Assembly (NCBI GenBank): GCA_001940985.1
Contig: MSHB01000021.1
Location: 27,644-91,643, forward strand
Direction: 5' to 3'
Length of the DNA: 64,000 bases
Source: Mollicutes bacterium Phil14
GTDB taxonomy: Bacteria > Bacillota_I > Bacilli_A > ML615J-28 > CAG-698
The position numbers and the translations under genes are program-made. The notes beneath the pieces are model-generated. The model searched no databases. It saw nothing but the letters and a program-made list of their open reading frames with translations, and had not been told where the DNA came from. Positions 29,404-38,703 of the stretch are shown here, one piece after another; within the stretch, counting starts at the first letter, position 1, and the number at the start of each line of letters is the position of its first letter.

Positions 29404-31393
29404 ATCATTTAAACTTAAAAATTTTAGACAATTCAAAAATATCGACCTTGAATTCTCTCAAGATTTAGAAAGACCTTTTACAATTATAACTGGTGGAAAT
29501 ACTTATGGTAAGACTACATTAGTTAAATCATTTTTATGGTGTTTATACGGACAAAAACTTTTTGATGATAAAATTTTATTAAATAAAGAAGTGCTAGATT
29601 CAATGAAGTTTGGAGAAGTAGAAGAAGTAAAAGCCGTTCTAGAGTTGGATCATAATCAATATTCATATAAAATTACTACAAGAGAAACTTATTTGAAACA
29701 ACCTTCTGGAGATATTAGAATTCAAGAAAAAACAAATATTGCCGTTTTAAAAATTGGTGATGGTGGGAACTCTATTCCATTAAAGACAGAAGCTCAAATT
29801 AAAGAAGAAATTGAAAGTATTTTAAGCCCAGAATTATCGCCATATTTTTTCTTTGATGGTGAAACAAATAGTATTGAACAAATTACGAAAAGAGTTAATT
29901 TAACTAATGCGGTTTCAGAAATTATGGGGCTAAAGAGAACAGAATTATTAGTAGATTATTTTAATCCACATAGTGCAGATAATGTTGTTAAAAGATTCCA
30001 AAATAAACTTGAAACTAATGATCCTATTCTAGCTCAATCACTACAAGAAAAATTAGAAGAAAAACAAGATGAAAGAGAAAGTAAAATAGAATATCTGAAA
30101 AGTATAGACCAAACAATTAATGAATTGGAATTACAACTTGCAGAAAAAGAAAAAGATTTAGATGAAAATCAAAATATATTAAAGGACCAAGAGGAGAAAA
30201 AAAATATAATTGATGAAATGAGAGATTTAATCGATGATAAAAATTCTGATTTTTCTGATATGATGAATTTAATATGTAATAGAAGTTATTTATTAAATAA
30301 TTTATTTGCATATTCTTTTAAAACAAATAATTTAGAAGATGTTCTAAATAAAACAGCATTTTTAACTGAGAAAAGTGTTTCTCATATTACAGAGGAAGCA
30401 ATTGATGAATTAATATCAAGGGGCTATTGTTTGTGTGGAGCTAAAATAGAAACTCATAATGATGCATATAATCATTTAATTGAGCAAAAAGATTATGTTG
30501 AACCAAGAAATTATGGTAAGCAAATTGAATATTTTGTTGAAAATGAAACTACAACTATAAATTATAGTTATAACAATATGGAATCATTAGCTGAAATAGC
30601 AGGAGATATTATAGACACTATAATTGAATTAGATAATTATCAAAAGAGACTTGATACAATAATTAAGCGTATTGAGGGAAAACCAGATATCGGAATTGTT
30701 CAAACTGCTATTAAAGATATAGAATATCAAAAGAATACTAAAGAGGGAGAGCGTAATTATATATTGAATACTGTTATTCCTGGACTAGATTCAAAAATAG
30801 AAGAATTGAATGAGCGTATTAAAAAAATAAGTAGCGTATCTGATAAAAATAAATTTGTAGAAGAATGCATTAAATACGCAGAGAAAATTTATCAAATGGC
30901 AAGCAAGAAAATTACTAGTGAAAAAGAAAGAATTAGAAAAGATTTAGAATCGACAGTTGGTTCAATTTTCGATGAAATGTATACAGGAAATAGAAAAATT
31001 GTTATTAATGAAAAATTCCAAGTATCTACAACTTTAGTAGATTCATCAAAAATGGACACTTCAAAAGGATTAGAAACGGTAATGAATTTTTCATTTGTAG
31101 CAGGGCTAATGCAACTTATTAAAGAAAAAATTAACCATGAAGATGAAGACTTTGAAGAAGAAAGTTCAGATGATAATTATCCATTAGTGATGGATGCACC
31201 TTTCTCAAATACTGATGAGCAACATATTGCGAATATTTGTTTGAATTTACCTAAATATTGTAATCAGATTATTATTGTCGTGATGGAAAAAGACTATAAT
31301 ATGGCTAGTGATAAAGTTTCTGCAAAAGTTGGTAAAAAATATGTAATTAAAAAAGAAACTGAAACTTTTGCGACTATAGAGGAGGAATTTTAA
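29393..31393 (+). CDS. DndD-like SMC-type AAA ATPase
   Basis: MEIKSFKLKNFRQFKNIDLEFS, TGGNTYGKTTLVKSFLWCLYGQ Walker A, central coiled coil, C-terminal YPLVMDAPFSNTDEQH. Confidence 0.82.
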   Translation: MEIKSFKLKNFRQFKNIDLEFSQDLERPFTIITGGNTYGKTTLVKSFLWCLYGQKLFDDKILLNKEVLDSMKFGEVEEVKAVLELDHNQYSYKITTRETYLKQPSGDIRIQEKTNIAVLKIGDGGNSIPLKTEAQIKEEIESILSPELSPYFFFDGETNSIEQITKRVNLTNAVSEIMGLKRTELLVDYFNPHSADNVVKRFQNKLETNDPILAQSLQEKLEEKQDERESKIEYLKSIDQTINELELQLAEKEKDLDENQNILKDQEEKKNIIDEMRDLIDDKNSDFSDMMNLICNRSYLLNNLFAYSFKTNNLEDVLNKTAFLTEKSVSHITEEAIDELISRGYCLCGAKIETHNDAYNHLIEQKDYVEPRNYGKQIEYFVENETTTINYSYNNMESLAEIAGDIIDTIIELDNYQKRLDTIIKRIEGKPDIGIVQTAIKDIEYQKNTKEGERNYILNTVIPGLDSKIEELNERIKKISSVSDKNKFVEECIKYAEKIYQMASKKITSEKERIRKDLESTVGSIFDEMYTGNRKIVINEKFQVSTTLVDSSKMDTSKGLETVMNFSFVAGLMQLIKEKINHEDEDFEEESSDDNYPLVMDAPFSNTDEQHIANICLNLPKYCNQIIIVVMEKDYNMASDKVSAKVGKKYVIKKETETFATIEEEF

Positions 31394-31912
31394 ATGTTTA
31401 GTAACCCTATAAGAATATACGGAAATTATAGCAGAATAGCTAAAAAATATTCTAAAGATAATTCAAATGAAAAACAAGAGCCATTTAATTTGATTGATGT
31501 TGAAGGTAAAAAAACAATAGAAAGAAAAATCTTTGTATTTGATACTCTATTAGAATGCTTCATGACATCCATGATGATAGGAATTATTGAAGATAAGAAA
31601 GAACCAGAAGATTCAGATAAAACTATTTATGCTACAGTATTTGCAGACATTTTAGGTAAAAAAAGACCAACTCTTGAAAGAATTTATCAACATATGGTTT
31701 TAACAAAATATATTGATTTAGAAATTGATGAACGAGTAAAAAAAGCTTTTGGAATAGTAAAAGAAGAAGACAAGAAAGAAGAATTAGAAAATCTTAAATC
31801 ATATATGCGTGGAGGTCTACTAATAATAGATGACTATTTCAAAGACTGTAAGACAATTGAAGATTTTTGTACTAAAATAATAGATTTTAAGAATAAGTAT
31901 GAAATAGAGTAG
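31394..31912 (+). CDS. 172-aa operon-terminal protein of unknown function
   Basis: Starts one base after the DndD-like stop codon; no family recognised. Confidence 0.7.
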   Translation: MFSNPIRIYGNYSRIAKKYSKDNSNEKQEPFNLIDVEGKKTIERKIFVFDTLLECFMTSMMIGIIEDKKEPEDSDKTIYATVFADILGKKRPTLERIYQHMVLTKYIDLEIDERVKKAFGIVKEEDKKEELENLKSYMRGGLLIIDDYFKDCKTIEDFCTKIIDFKNKYEIE

Positions 31913-31921
31913 ATAAATAAT

Positions 31922-31960
31922 TAAGATCACTATCAATATTAGGTAGTGGTCTTTTATTTT
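31922..31960 (+). terminator. rho-independent terminator of the defence operon
   Basis: AGATCACTAtcaatattaggTAGTGGTCTTTT. Confidence 0.75.
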
Positions 31961-31983
31961 AAAAATATGAAAGGAAAACAGCT

Positions 31984-33342
31984 ATGTTAACATTAAAAGA
32001 AATAAACAAAATAAGAACAATGTATTATGAACAAAATTATACAGCTACTGAAATTGCTAGGATTATGAAGATATCAAGACAATCAGTTTATAAGTATATT
32101 AAGTTTGTAGATTTTTCTGATGAAGTACATGTAAAAAAGAAAACAAATACTAGTCCAGTTCAAAAGTATAAAGATGATATGATAAAGTTTCTTAATTATG
32201 ATAGAATGCATCATCATAAACAAAGACATACAGGAACACGTGTTTATGATAGATTAAAAGAAATCTATCCTGATTATAATATTTTTAAGACTGCAACAGT
32301 AAGATACTTTTCAAAAGTTAAGAAAGAATTCTATTATAAACATAATGGTTATTTACCACTCGACCATAAACCGGGAGAAGCACAAGTAGATTTAGGAGAT
32401 TGTTCATTTATAGAAAAAGGTAAGAAAGTATATGCTAAATATTTAGTCTTAACTTTCTCTCATTCTAATGCTTCATATATGCAATTAATAAGACAAAGGA
32501 ATGCTGAAAGCATAGTTGAAGCAATGAAGCATTTATTTGAATTCTTAAATGGTGTTCCTCATACAATATGGTTTGATAATGATAGTGCATTAGTTAAAAT
32601 AATAAATCTTGAAAATGGAACTATTAGCAGAATATTAACAGATACTTTTCAACGTTTTAGAATGCATTATGACTTTAAAGAAGTATTTATGAATAGCGGT
32701 CGCGGATATGAGAAAGGTACAGTTGAACAAGCTGTTAGATTTATGAGAAGAAATTTACTTGTACCACTTCCAGAGTTTAATAATTTTGATAAATTTAATA
32801 AAGAACTACTAAAGAAATCAACTGAACTTTTGAAACGAGAACATTACGTACTAAAACAACCAATCATAGATTTACACTTTGAAGACATTAATGAATTGAA
32901 TCAATTACCACCAACATCATTTGAATGTACATCAGTAGTTGTAAGAAAATTAGATAACTACGGGAGACTTACAAGTTATAATAGACATTACTATTATTTA
33001 GACCCTTCCCTTGCTTATCAAAAAGTACAAGTCAAACACTTACCAGAAGTACTAGAAATTTATTATGAAGAGGGAACTTATATAATGACAGTGCCAAGAT
33101 TATCAGGTAAACCTGGTATAAGATATATTAACTGGAGTCCATATATTAGATTACTTGCAAATAAGCCTGCGGCAATGTATAATTTTTCTTTCCTAGATTT
33201 ATTTGAAGGAAACAACGAAGTCATAGAAAAGATAACTAAATTTGACGCAAGTAAACTTCAAGTATTTTTATATAATTTCGCAAACCTTATCGATAAAGTA
33301 GGAGTAAAAGAAGCTATAGAAAAAGTTGGAACTATATTATAA
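31984..33342 (+). mobile_element. istA: IS21-family IstA-like transposase
   Basis: N-terminal HTH (YTATEIARIMKISRQSVYKYIK), DDE-type core with EAQVDLGDC, IWFDND, GYEKGTVEQ; no istB follows. Confidence 0.85.
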
Positions 33343-33912
33343 GTAATTAAAACAAGTTAGTCATAATCCTTTACTTCTAAAAATTAATATGATATACTAT
33401 TAATAGTTAAAGAACTTACATTTACTATAAAACCACAAAACCAAGTGTCTAAAAATCCAGGGTGATTTGGACACTTTTTTCATTTGAATTGGACATTTTT
33501 ACCACCGAGTTGACAGAACTGTCCAAAAATGATAATAGCTAGACCTGCTCTAAAAGTAATCGAAAAAGGAATCTTTAGTACTTCAAAAGTTAATATTCTT
33601 GTGATTTTGGGTAGAAATTCGGTTAATAAGTATTGTTTTTTATAATATTGAGGCTGGGAGAGGCTACGGTCCATCTGATTCTTGGACAATAAGCACCAAG
33701 AGCGGGGCCGCAACTCCGCTTACAAAAAAATCAAATTAATCAAAAATCAGTGTAAAATATTTACAATAAATGCTTACAATCTTTAATAAACATTGAAAAT
33801 CAAAAAAAAGACTTGATATTTCCTTTAAAATCACATTTTAATAGTGAGACAGTAAATTACACATTATAAAAGTAAACGAAAAATATTGTCAATATTTAAT
33901 TTGAGATATTTA

Positions 33913-33940
33913 TTGACATTTATTATAAAAGTGATATAAT
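33913..33940 (+). promoter_or_regulatory. promoter for metK leader
   Basis: TTGACA (33913) - 16 nt - TATAAT (33935). Confidence 0.75.
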
Positions 33941-33946
33941 AATGTA

Positions 33947-34076
33947 GTCCATAAAGAGTACGCGAGGGACAGCCCCGTTGACCGTACAGCAACCTGCATA
34001 AGTAAGGTGCTAATGGCTGACCGATGGTAAAGGAAGAAATTAAAATTAACCATCGGTAGCGATGGTTTTTATTTAT
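33947..34076 (+). promoter_or_regulatory. SAM-I-clan riboswitch upstream of metK
   Basis: GAGGGACAGCCCCGTTGACCGTACAGCAACC...AAGGTGCTAA core, P1 CCAT/ATGG, terminator AACCATCGgtagCGATGGTTTTT; gene context metK. Confidence 0.88.
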
Positions 34077-34113
34077 TTAGGTTAAAGATAATATATAAAA
34101 TGAGGTAATAAAA

Positions 34114-35196
34114 ATGAGAGTAGTAACAAGTGAAAGTGTAAACATCGGACATCCTGATAAGACATGTGATACAATCGCAGATGCTTTTTTGGATGAAGCT
34201 TTAAAACAAGATCCTAATAGTCAAATGGCTGTTGAGTGTTCAATCAAAGATGATAAGCTATTTATTTATGGAGAAGCAACAACAAAAGCTCAAATTGATT
34301 ATGAGAAGATCGCAAGAGAAGTATTAAAATGGATTGGGTATAAGAATGAATTTCATATTATTAAAGAGATTAGCGAACAAAGTCCTGATATTAATCAAGC
34401 AGTAGTAAAAAAAGAACTTTGCGCAAATGACCAAGGAATGGTATATGGTTATGCAACTAATGAAACACCTGAGTATATGCCACTTCCAATAATAATTTCT
34501 CATAAATTGATGAAAAAATATGATGATTTTAGAAGAAAAACAGATAATTATTTTGCTGATGCTAAAGGACAAGCTACAATTATCTATGATAATAGAAAGC
34601 CTGTTGCAATTGATACAATTTTAGTTAGTGTTTCTCATAGTGAAAAATTAACTAATGAAGAAATATATGAAACTATAAAAAAAGAAGTTGTTGATAAAGT
34701 TTTAGTAGAATATAATAAATTATTAACTGATAAAACAAAAATAATAATTAATCCTAGTGGAAAATTCACTATTTGGGGTTCTTTTGGTGACAGTGGTTGC
34801 GTAGGAAGAAAGATAGTTGTTGATACTTATGGTGGCGTTGGTAGAGTTGGAGGTGGATGCTTTAGTTCTAAAAATGCTACAAAAGTTGATAGATCTGGTG
34901 CATATTATGCAAGATATGTTGCTAAAAACATCGTGGCAAAAGGTTATGCTGATGAGTGTGAAATTCAAGTAGGATATGCAATTGGTATGGCAGAACCTAT
35001 TAGTATTGATATTGAATGCTTTAATACAAATAAAAAATCAATTGATGAAATAAAAAAATATGTTGAAAGTAATTTTAGTTTTAGACCTAATAATATTATT
35101 GATGAATTAGGTTTATTAAGACCAATCTATAAAGAAACTGCTTGTTTTGGACATTTTGGAAGAGAAGAGTTCCCATGGGAGAAGATTAAAAAATAA
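34114..35196 (+). CDS. metK: S-adenosylmethionine synthetase
   Basis: TSESVNIGHPDKTCDTIADAFLDEAL; GGGCFSSKNATKVDRSGAYYARYVAK. Confidence 0.96.
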   Translation: MRVVTSESVNIGHPDKTCDTIADAFLDEALKQDPNSQMAVECSIKDDKLFIYGEATTKAQIDYEKIAREVLKWIGYKNEFHIIKEISEQSPDINQAVVKKELCANDQGMVYGYATNETPEYMPLPIIISHKLMKKYDDFRRKTDNYFADAKGQATIIYDNRKPVAIDTILVSVSHSEKLTNEEIYETIKKEVVDKVLVEYNKLLTDKTKIIINPSGKFTIWGSFGDSGCVGRKIVVDTYGGVGRVGGGCFSSKNATKVDRSGAYYARYVAKNIVAKGYADECEIQVGYAIGMAEPISIDIECFNTNKKSIDEIKKYVESNFSFRPNNIIDELGLLRPIYKETACFGHFGREEFPWEKIKK

Positions 35197-35222
35197 AAAG
35201 GCGAAAAAACGCCTTTTTTTAT
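35197..35222. terminator. rho-independent terminator
   Basis: AAAAGGCGaaaaaaCGCCTTTTTTT. Confidence 0.85.
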
Positions 35223-35227
35223 TATGA

Positions 35228-35818
35228 TTATTTAATTTTCTTTCCATCAGAAAAAGCAGTACCAACTTTATCTCCAAGTTTAATATATAAATTGTTAACA
35301 CTATCATAAGTTATTGGTTCAAGTTTTTTATAGTCAATATTACCATTTTCATCTAAAATACTTTCATCAGCATTAACATTAACAATTTCACCAACTACTA
35401 ACCCATCTTCATTGAATTTAATAAGATTACATTCTAATGTCATTGGAAATTCTTCAATAATAGGTGCATTTACAAAGTTGCTTTTATACACGTGTAAGTT
35501 AGCTTTTTCTATTTTGTTAGTAACCTTGTTTCCAGATACAATTCCTAGATAATCACTAACGACAACATTTTTAGCATTAGCAATACTAACAGTGAAAGCA
35601 TTGTTCTTTTTAATGTTTTTTGTAGTTTTGTGTTCATGACTTAAACATAACATGATTTGGTTAGTATCATAAATACCACCCCAAGCAGCATTCATTGCAT
35701 CAGGATTACCAAGTTCATCATAAGTAGCAACAATAAATACAGGCATAGGATATAACCAAGTCTTTTTACCAAAATTTTTTCTCATATTCTTATTCATCCT
35801 TATTTTTTCCTTCTTCAA
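35228..35818 (-). CDS. flavin reductase family protein
   Basis: WLYPMPVFIVATYDELGNPDAMNAAWGGIYDTNQIMLCLS; start more likely the internal Met near 35785. Confidence 0.85.
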   Translation of the reverse strand: MKKEKIRMNKNMRKNFGKKTWLYPMPVFIVATYDELGNPDAMNAAWGGIYDTNQIMLCLSHEHKTTKNIKKNNAFTVSIANAKNVVVSDYLGIVSGNKVTNKIEKANLHVYKSNFVNAPIIEEFPMTLECNLIKFNEDGLVVGEIVNVNADESILDENGNIDYKKLEPITYDSVNNLYIKLGDKVGTAFSDGKKIK

Positions 35819-36326
35819 TATATTTTAATATTATGTCTTGTCTAGCAAGAATTTTTGTTAACTTTTTATGTAAATCTTCAATCATTATTTCAGTTTTCAA
35901 ATTAACTTTATAATCATTTTCAGCTCTTTTTCTGTCTTTTTCTTCTTGTCTATTTTGACTCATCATTATTAGTGGTGCTTGAATAGCTGCAACACAAGAT
36001 AAAACAAGATTTAGTAGGATAAATGGATAGGGATCGAAAGCTTTAGCTGCTAGAAGAATATTAGTTATCATCCAAAACAAAAGTATAAACACAAATGAGA
36101 AAATAAACCCCCAACTTCCTGCGAATTTAGCAATCTTATCAGCTGCCTTTTGGCCAAATGAGTATTTATTTTTTACTTCTTTCGAAGTGTTTTCAGAAAC
36201 TTTACTACTAGCAAGTAAACTTAAAATATCTTCATCATTCATGTCATGCTTAACATCTTTAATTATTTCTGATATAAGTTTTTTATTTTCTTTCATACAT
36301 AACCTCATTTTTATTTGTTTTTTCAA
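35790..36326 (-). CDS. DUF1003 domain-containing membrane protein
   Basis: GQKAADKIAKFAGSWGFIFSFVFILLFWMITN...DPYPFILLNLVLSCVAAIQAPLIMMSQNRQ; likely start at 36296. Confidence 0.85.
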   Translation of the reverse strand: MKKQIKMRLCMKENKKLISEIIKDVKHDMNDEDILSLLASSKVSENTSKEVKNKYSFGQKAADKIAKFAGSWGFIFSFVFILLFWMITNILLAAKAFDPYPFILLNLVLSCVAAIQAPLIMMSQNRQEEKDRKRAENDYKVNLKTEIMIEDLHKKLTKILARQDIILKYIEEGKNKDE

Positions 36327-36516
36327 ACAAGACTGTCTTTTCTTTCATTTTAATTTTTTTAACTTCATACCCATAATCTAATAGCTCTTTTTTATATTTC
36401 AAAAATGAATGATCAATATCAAATTTTAATATTTCTTTAATCTCATCAAAAGTTAAAGTTAAATTGTCTAAATTTTTGTCTTTTATAAAAAGCCATAGAG
36501 GAAAATATTTGCTCAT
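36283..36516 (-). CDS. 77-aa hypothetical protein
   Basis: Open frame with RBS-like AGGAG upstream; same orientation as neighbours. Confidence 0.5.
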   Translation of the reverse strand: MSKYFPLWLFIKDKNLDNLTLTFDEIKEILKFDIDHSFLKYKKELLDYGYEVKKIKMKEKTVLFEKTNKNEVMYERK

Positions 36517-36740
36517 TGATAAACTCCTTATTTATACATTTATTTTATCACAATTTTTAATGTTAATCAATAATATAAGATTATAATGAGGTTTTATTTA
36601 GAAACTTTATTAGTTTATGAAAAAATATAGTAAGATAGTACAAATTGTATAAAATTCCATTATTTGAAATGTTATTAAAAATGATAATGGGTAAGAATTC
36701 AATTATAGACTAAAAAAATGAGTGCTTTAACACTCATTTT

Positions 36741-37349
36741 CTATTTTCTTTCATAAATACTTAAGGCTATTAGATCACTTCTTTCGTATTTGTTATTACC
36801 ACGTAGTCCTTTTTTATATTTCCAACAAGCTATCGCTTGCTTTAGGGTTTTATCTTTATTATCATTAAAAAAATCTCTAATATATGTATTATATTGAAAT
36901 TGACTATCAATTGGATTTTTTTGTAATTTTTTATTTTTGATTATTTCATGATATGCTTCTATTGCATCAGAATATGTTTTTCCAGAATTATTTTTTAACC
37001 ATTTTTGAAAAGGCACATTAAAGGAAAAAGTTTTTCCAATATGTTTTTTGAAGAATTCTCTGCGTGTTTCTGAAAAAACAAAATTTTCTTCAATAATATC
37101 ATTAATATCTATTGAAGTAATAGCAGAAGATCTCTTTTTAGATGGTGATGTTTTTTTCTCACCTGTTTTTTAAAAGAAATATATTCTTTCTGTTAGTTCA
37201 TTTTTTGACCCTGTTGTTTGTAAGTTGTTATCTTTAGCAACTTGTATTAATTCGCTTTTTAAATAATAATATTCTAAAAACTCTTCTTCGTTAAGCGTAA
37301 GACTTAACTTTGGCCTAATAGTAGCAATAGTTGTTATTTTATTTCCCAT
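36741..37349 (-). pseudogene. SAP/DUF6434-like protein interrupted by one in-frame stop
   Basis: Reading from ATG at 37349: MGNKITTIATIRPKLSLTLNEEEFLEYYYLKSELIQVAKDNNLQTTGSKNELTERIYFF*KTGEKK...VPFQKWLKNNSGKTYSDAIEAYHEI; TAA at 37170-37172, same frame on both sides. Confidence 0.65.
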
Positions 37350-37984
37350 ATGAATGTAACTTCTTCACTAAAGTCGATGTCATCAGGTGTGATATCTATA
37401 TTATTTTGCATAGTAGAAGCCACAAGACAACGCTTTTCTAAGTGGTAGTTAGTATTTGAATAAGTATTTAAATCATGCCAATTATAGTCTATGTTTACTA
37501 AATCTCCTAGTTTAACACCTGTAGCCTCACAAAGAATCTTAGCTTTTTCGCTAGCATTAGTTGCTGCTGATTTTAATAATTCTTCATTTAATTCTTTAGG
37601 ATTTTTTATTGTAAAATGAACAGTTATTTCAGGCTCAGCATTACACTTAGAAATAACTGAACATACATTAGCAAGTTTTTTAATATCCATATCAAATTGA
37701 ATTTTTAAGGCTTGTTGGCACTCATATCCCATAAAAGTATATTTATATGTGTTCTCTACCCTGACATTGTCATATTTAGTATACACATTAAAATCTGTTG
37801 TCTTTATCATATCTTTACAAAATCCAATATTAATAAGAGAACTATTTATTTCTTCTAAGTTCTTAGTTGCCTTTTCCATAGTCAAATCATATTCTTTATC
37901 AAAAGATAAAAGTTTCATATTTATTATGATTGAATCTGGGCTCTTTGTTACTTTTCCTAATCCTTTGACAGTGATTGTTTTCAT
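37334..37984 (-). CDS. SIMPL (DUF541) domain-containing protein
   Basis: MKTITVKGLGKVTKSPDSIIINMKLLS, ...AATNASEKAKILCEATGVKLGDLVNI. Confidence 0.8.
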   Translation of the reverse strand: MKTITVKGLGKVTKSPDSIIINMKLLSFDKEYDLTMEKATKNLEEINSSLINIGFCKDMIKTTDFNVYTKYDNVRVENTYKYTFMGYECQQALKIQFDMDIKKLANVCSVISKCNAEPEITVHFTIKNPKELNEELLKSAATNASEKAKILCEATGVKLGDLVNIDYNWHDLNTYSNTNYHLEKRCLVASTMQNNIDITPDDIDFSEEVTFIWEIK

Positions 37985-38131
37985 AATGACTCTCCTTTAC
38001 TATTAATTGCATAAGTAATTTTATCATATTTTCAAATTCTAATCAATAATTCATTTATAAAGATAATAACTTGACATTTAAAGAAAAACAAGTAAAATAG
38101 TATTAATATACTGTTTTATTGAGGAGAAAAA

Positions 38132-38659
38132 ATGAAAACTTATAAAAAATATTTGGAACTAAATGATGATAGATTTTTGATTAGGTTAATTGATGATGAT
38201 GATTGTGATTCTTTGTTAGAAGTTTATAGTGATAATTGTGATGGCGATAACTTTTATTATGATACTAAAGAAAAAATGGTTGAAGCATTAAATTTTTGGA
38301 AACTTGCTTATGAAAGAGGTTGGTTTGTAAGACTTTCTATAATTGATAAAAGTATTTTTAAAGCTATAGGAACAATAGAACTTTGCCTTAGAACATCTGA
38401 TGATAAATTTAATAATTGTGGGATATTAAGAGTTGATGTAAAAAGTGATTATGAGAGATTTGATATGCTTTATGATATTTTTTTCCTTATAGCACCTATG
38501 GCTAAAGAAGCATTAGGATGTAATTCTATAATTACTAAGGCTCCAATATATGCAGTAGAAAGAATAAGAGCATTAGAAGAAGTTGGCTTTGTTAAGTCTA
38601 ACAATTTAATGATTGGAAAAAATGGGATATTGTATTATGACTATTGGGTTATTGACTAA
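38132..38659 (+). CDS. GNAT family N-acetyltransferase
   Basis: Overall GNAT-like pattern including IGTIELCLRTSDDKFNNCGILRVDVKSDYE; moderate. Confidence 0.65.
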   Translation: MKTYKKYLELNDDRFLIRLIDDDDCDSLLEVYSDNCDGDNFYYDTKEKMVEALNFWKLAYERGWFVRLSIIDKSIFKAIGTIELCLRTSDDKFNNCGILRVDVKSDYERFDMLYDIFFLIAPMAKEALGCNSIITKAPIYAVERIRALEEVGFVKSNNLMIGKNGILYYDYWVID

Positions 38660-38703
38660 CAATCGTTTATAAAATAAAATTAATAATAGAAAAAGGAAAG
38701 ATT

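Noticed and set aside
31394-31912. Naming this gene dndE
   Set aside because: Position is suggestive but length and sequence do not match the DndE pattern I know.
33480-33713. 77-aa minus ORF downstream of istA as an IstB remnant
   Set aside because: No Walker A or other IstB-like motif; overlaps IS-end-like repeats.
36741-37349. Genetic-code reassignment or programmed recoding at the TAA
   Set aside because: All other genes in the window use TAA as an ordinary stop; a simple mutation is more likely.
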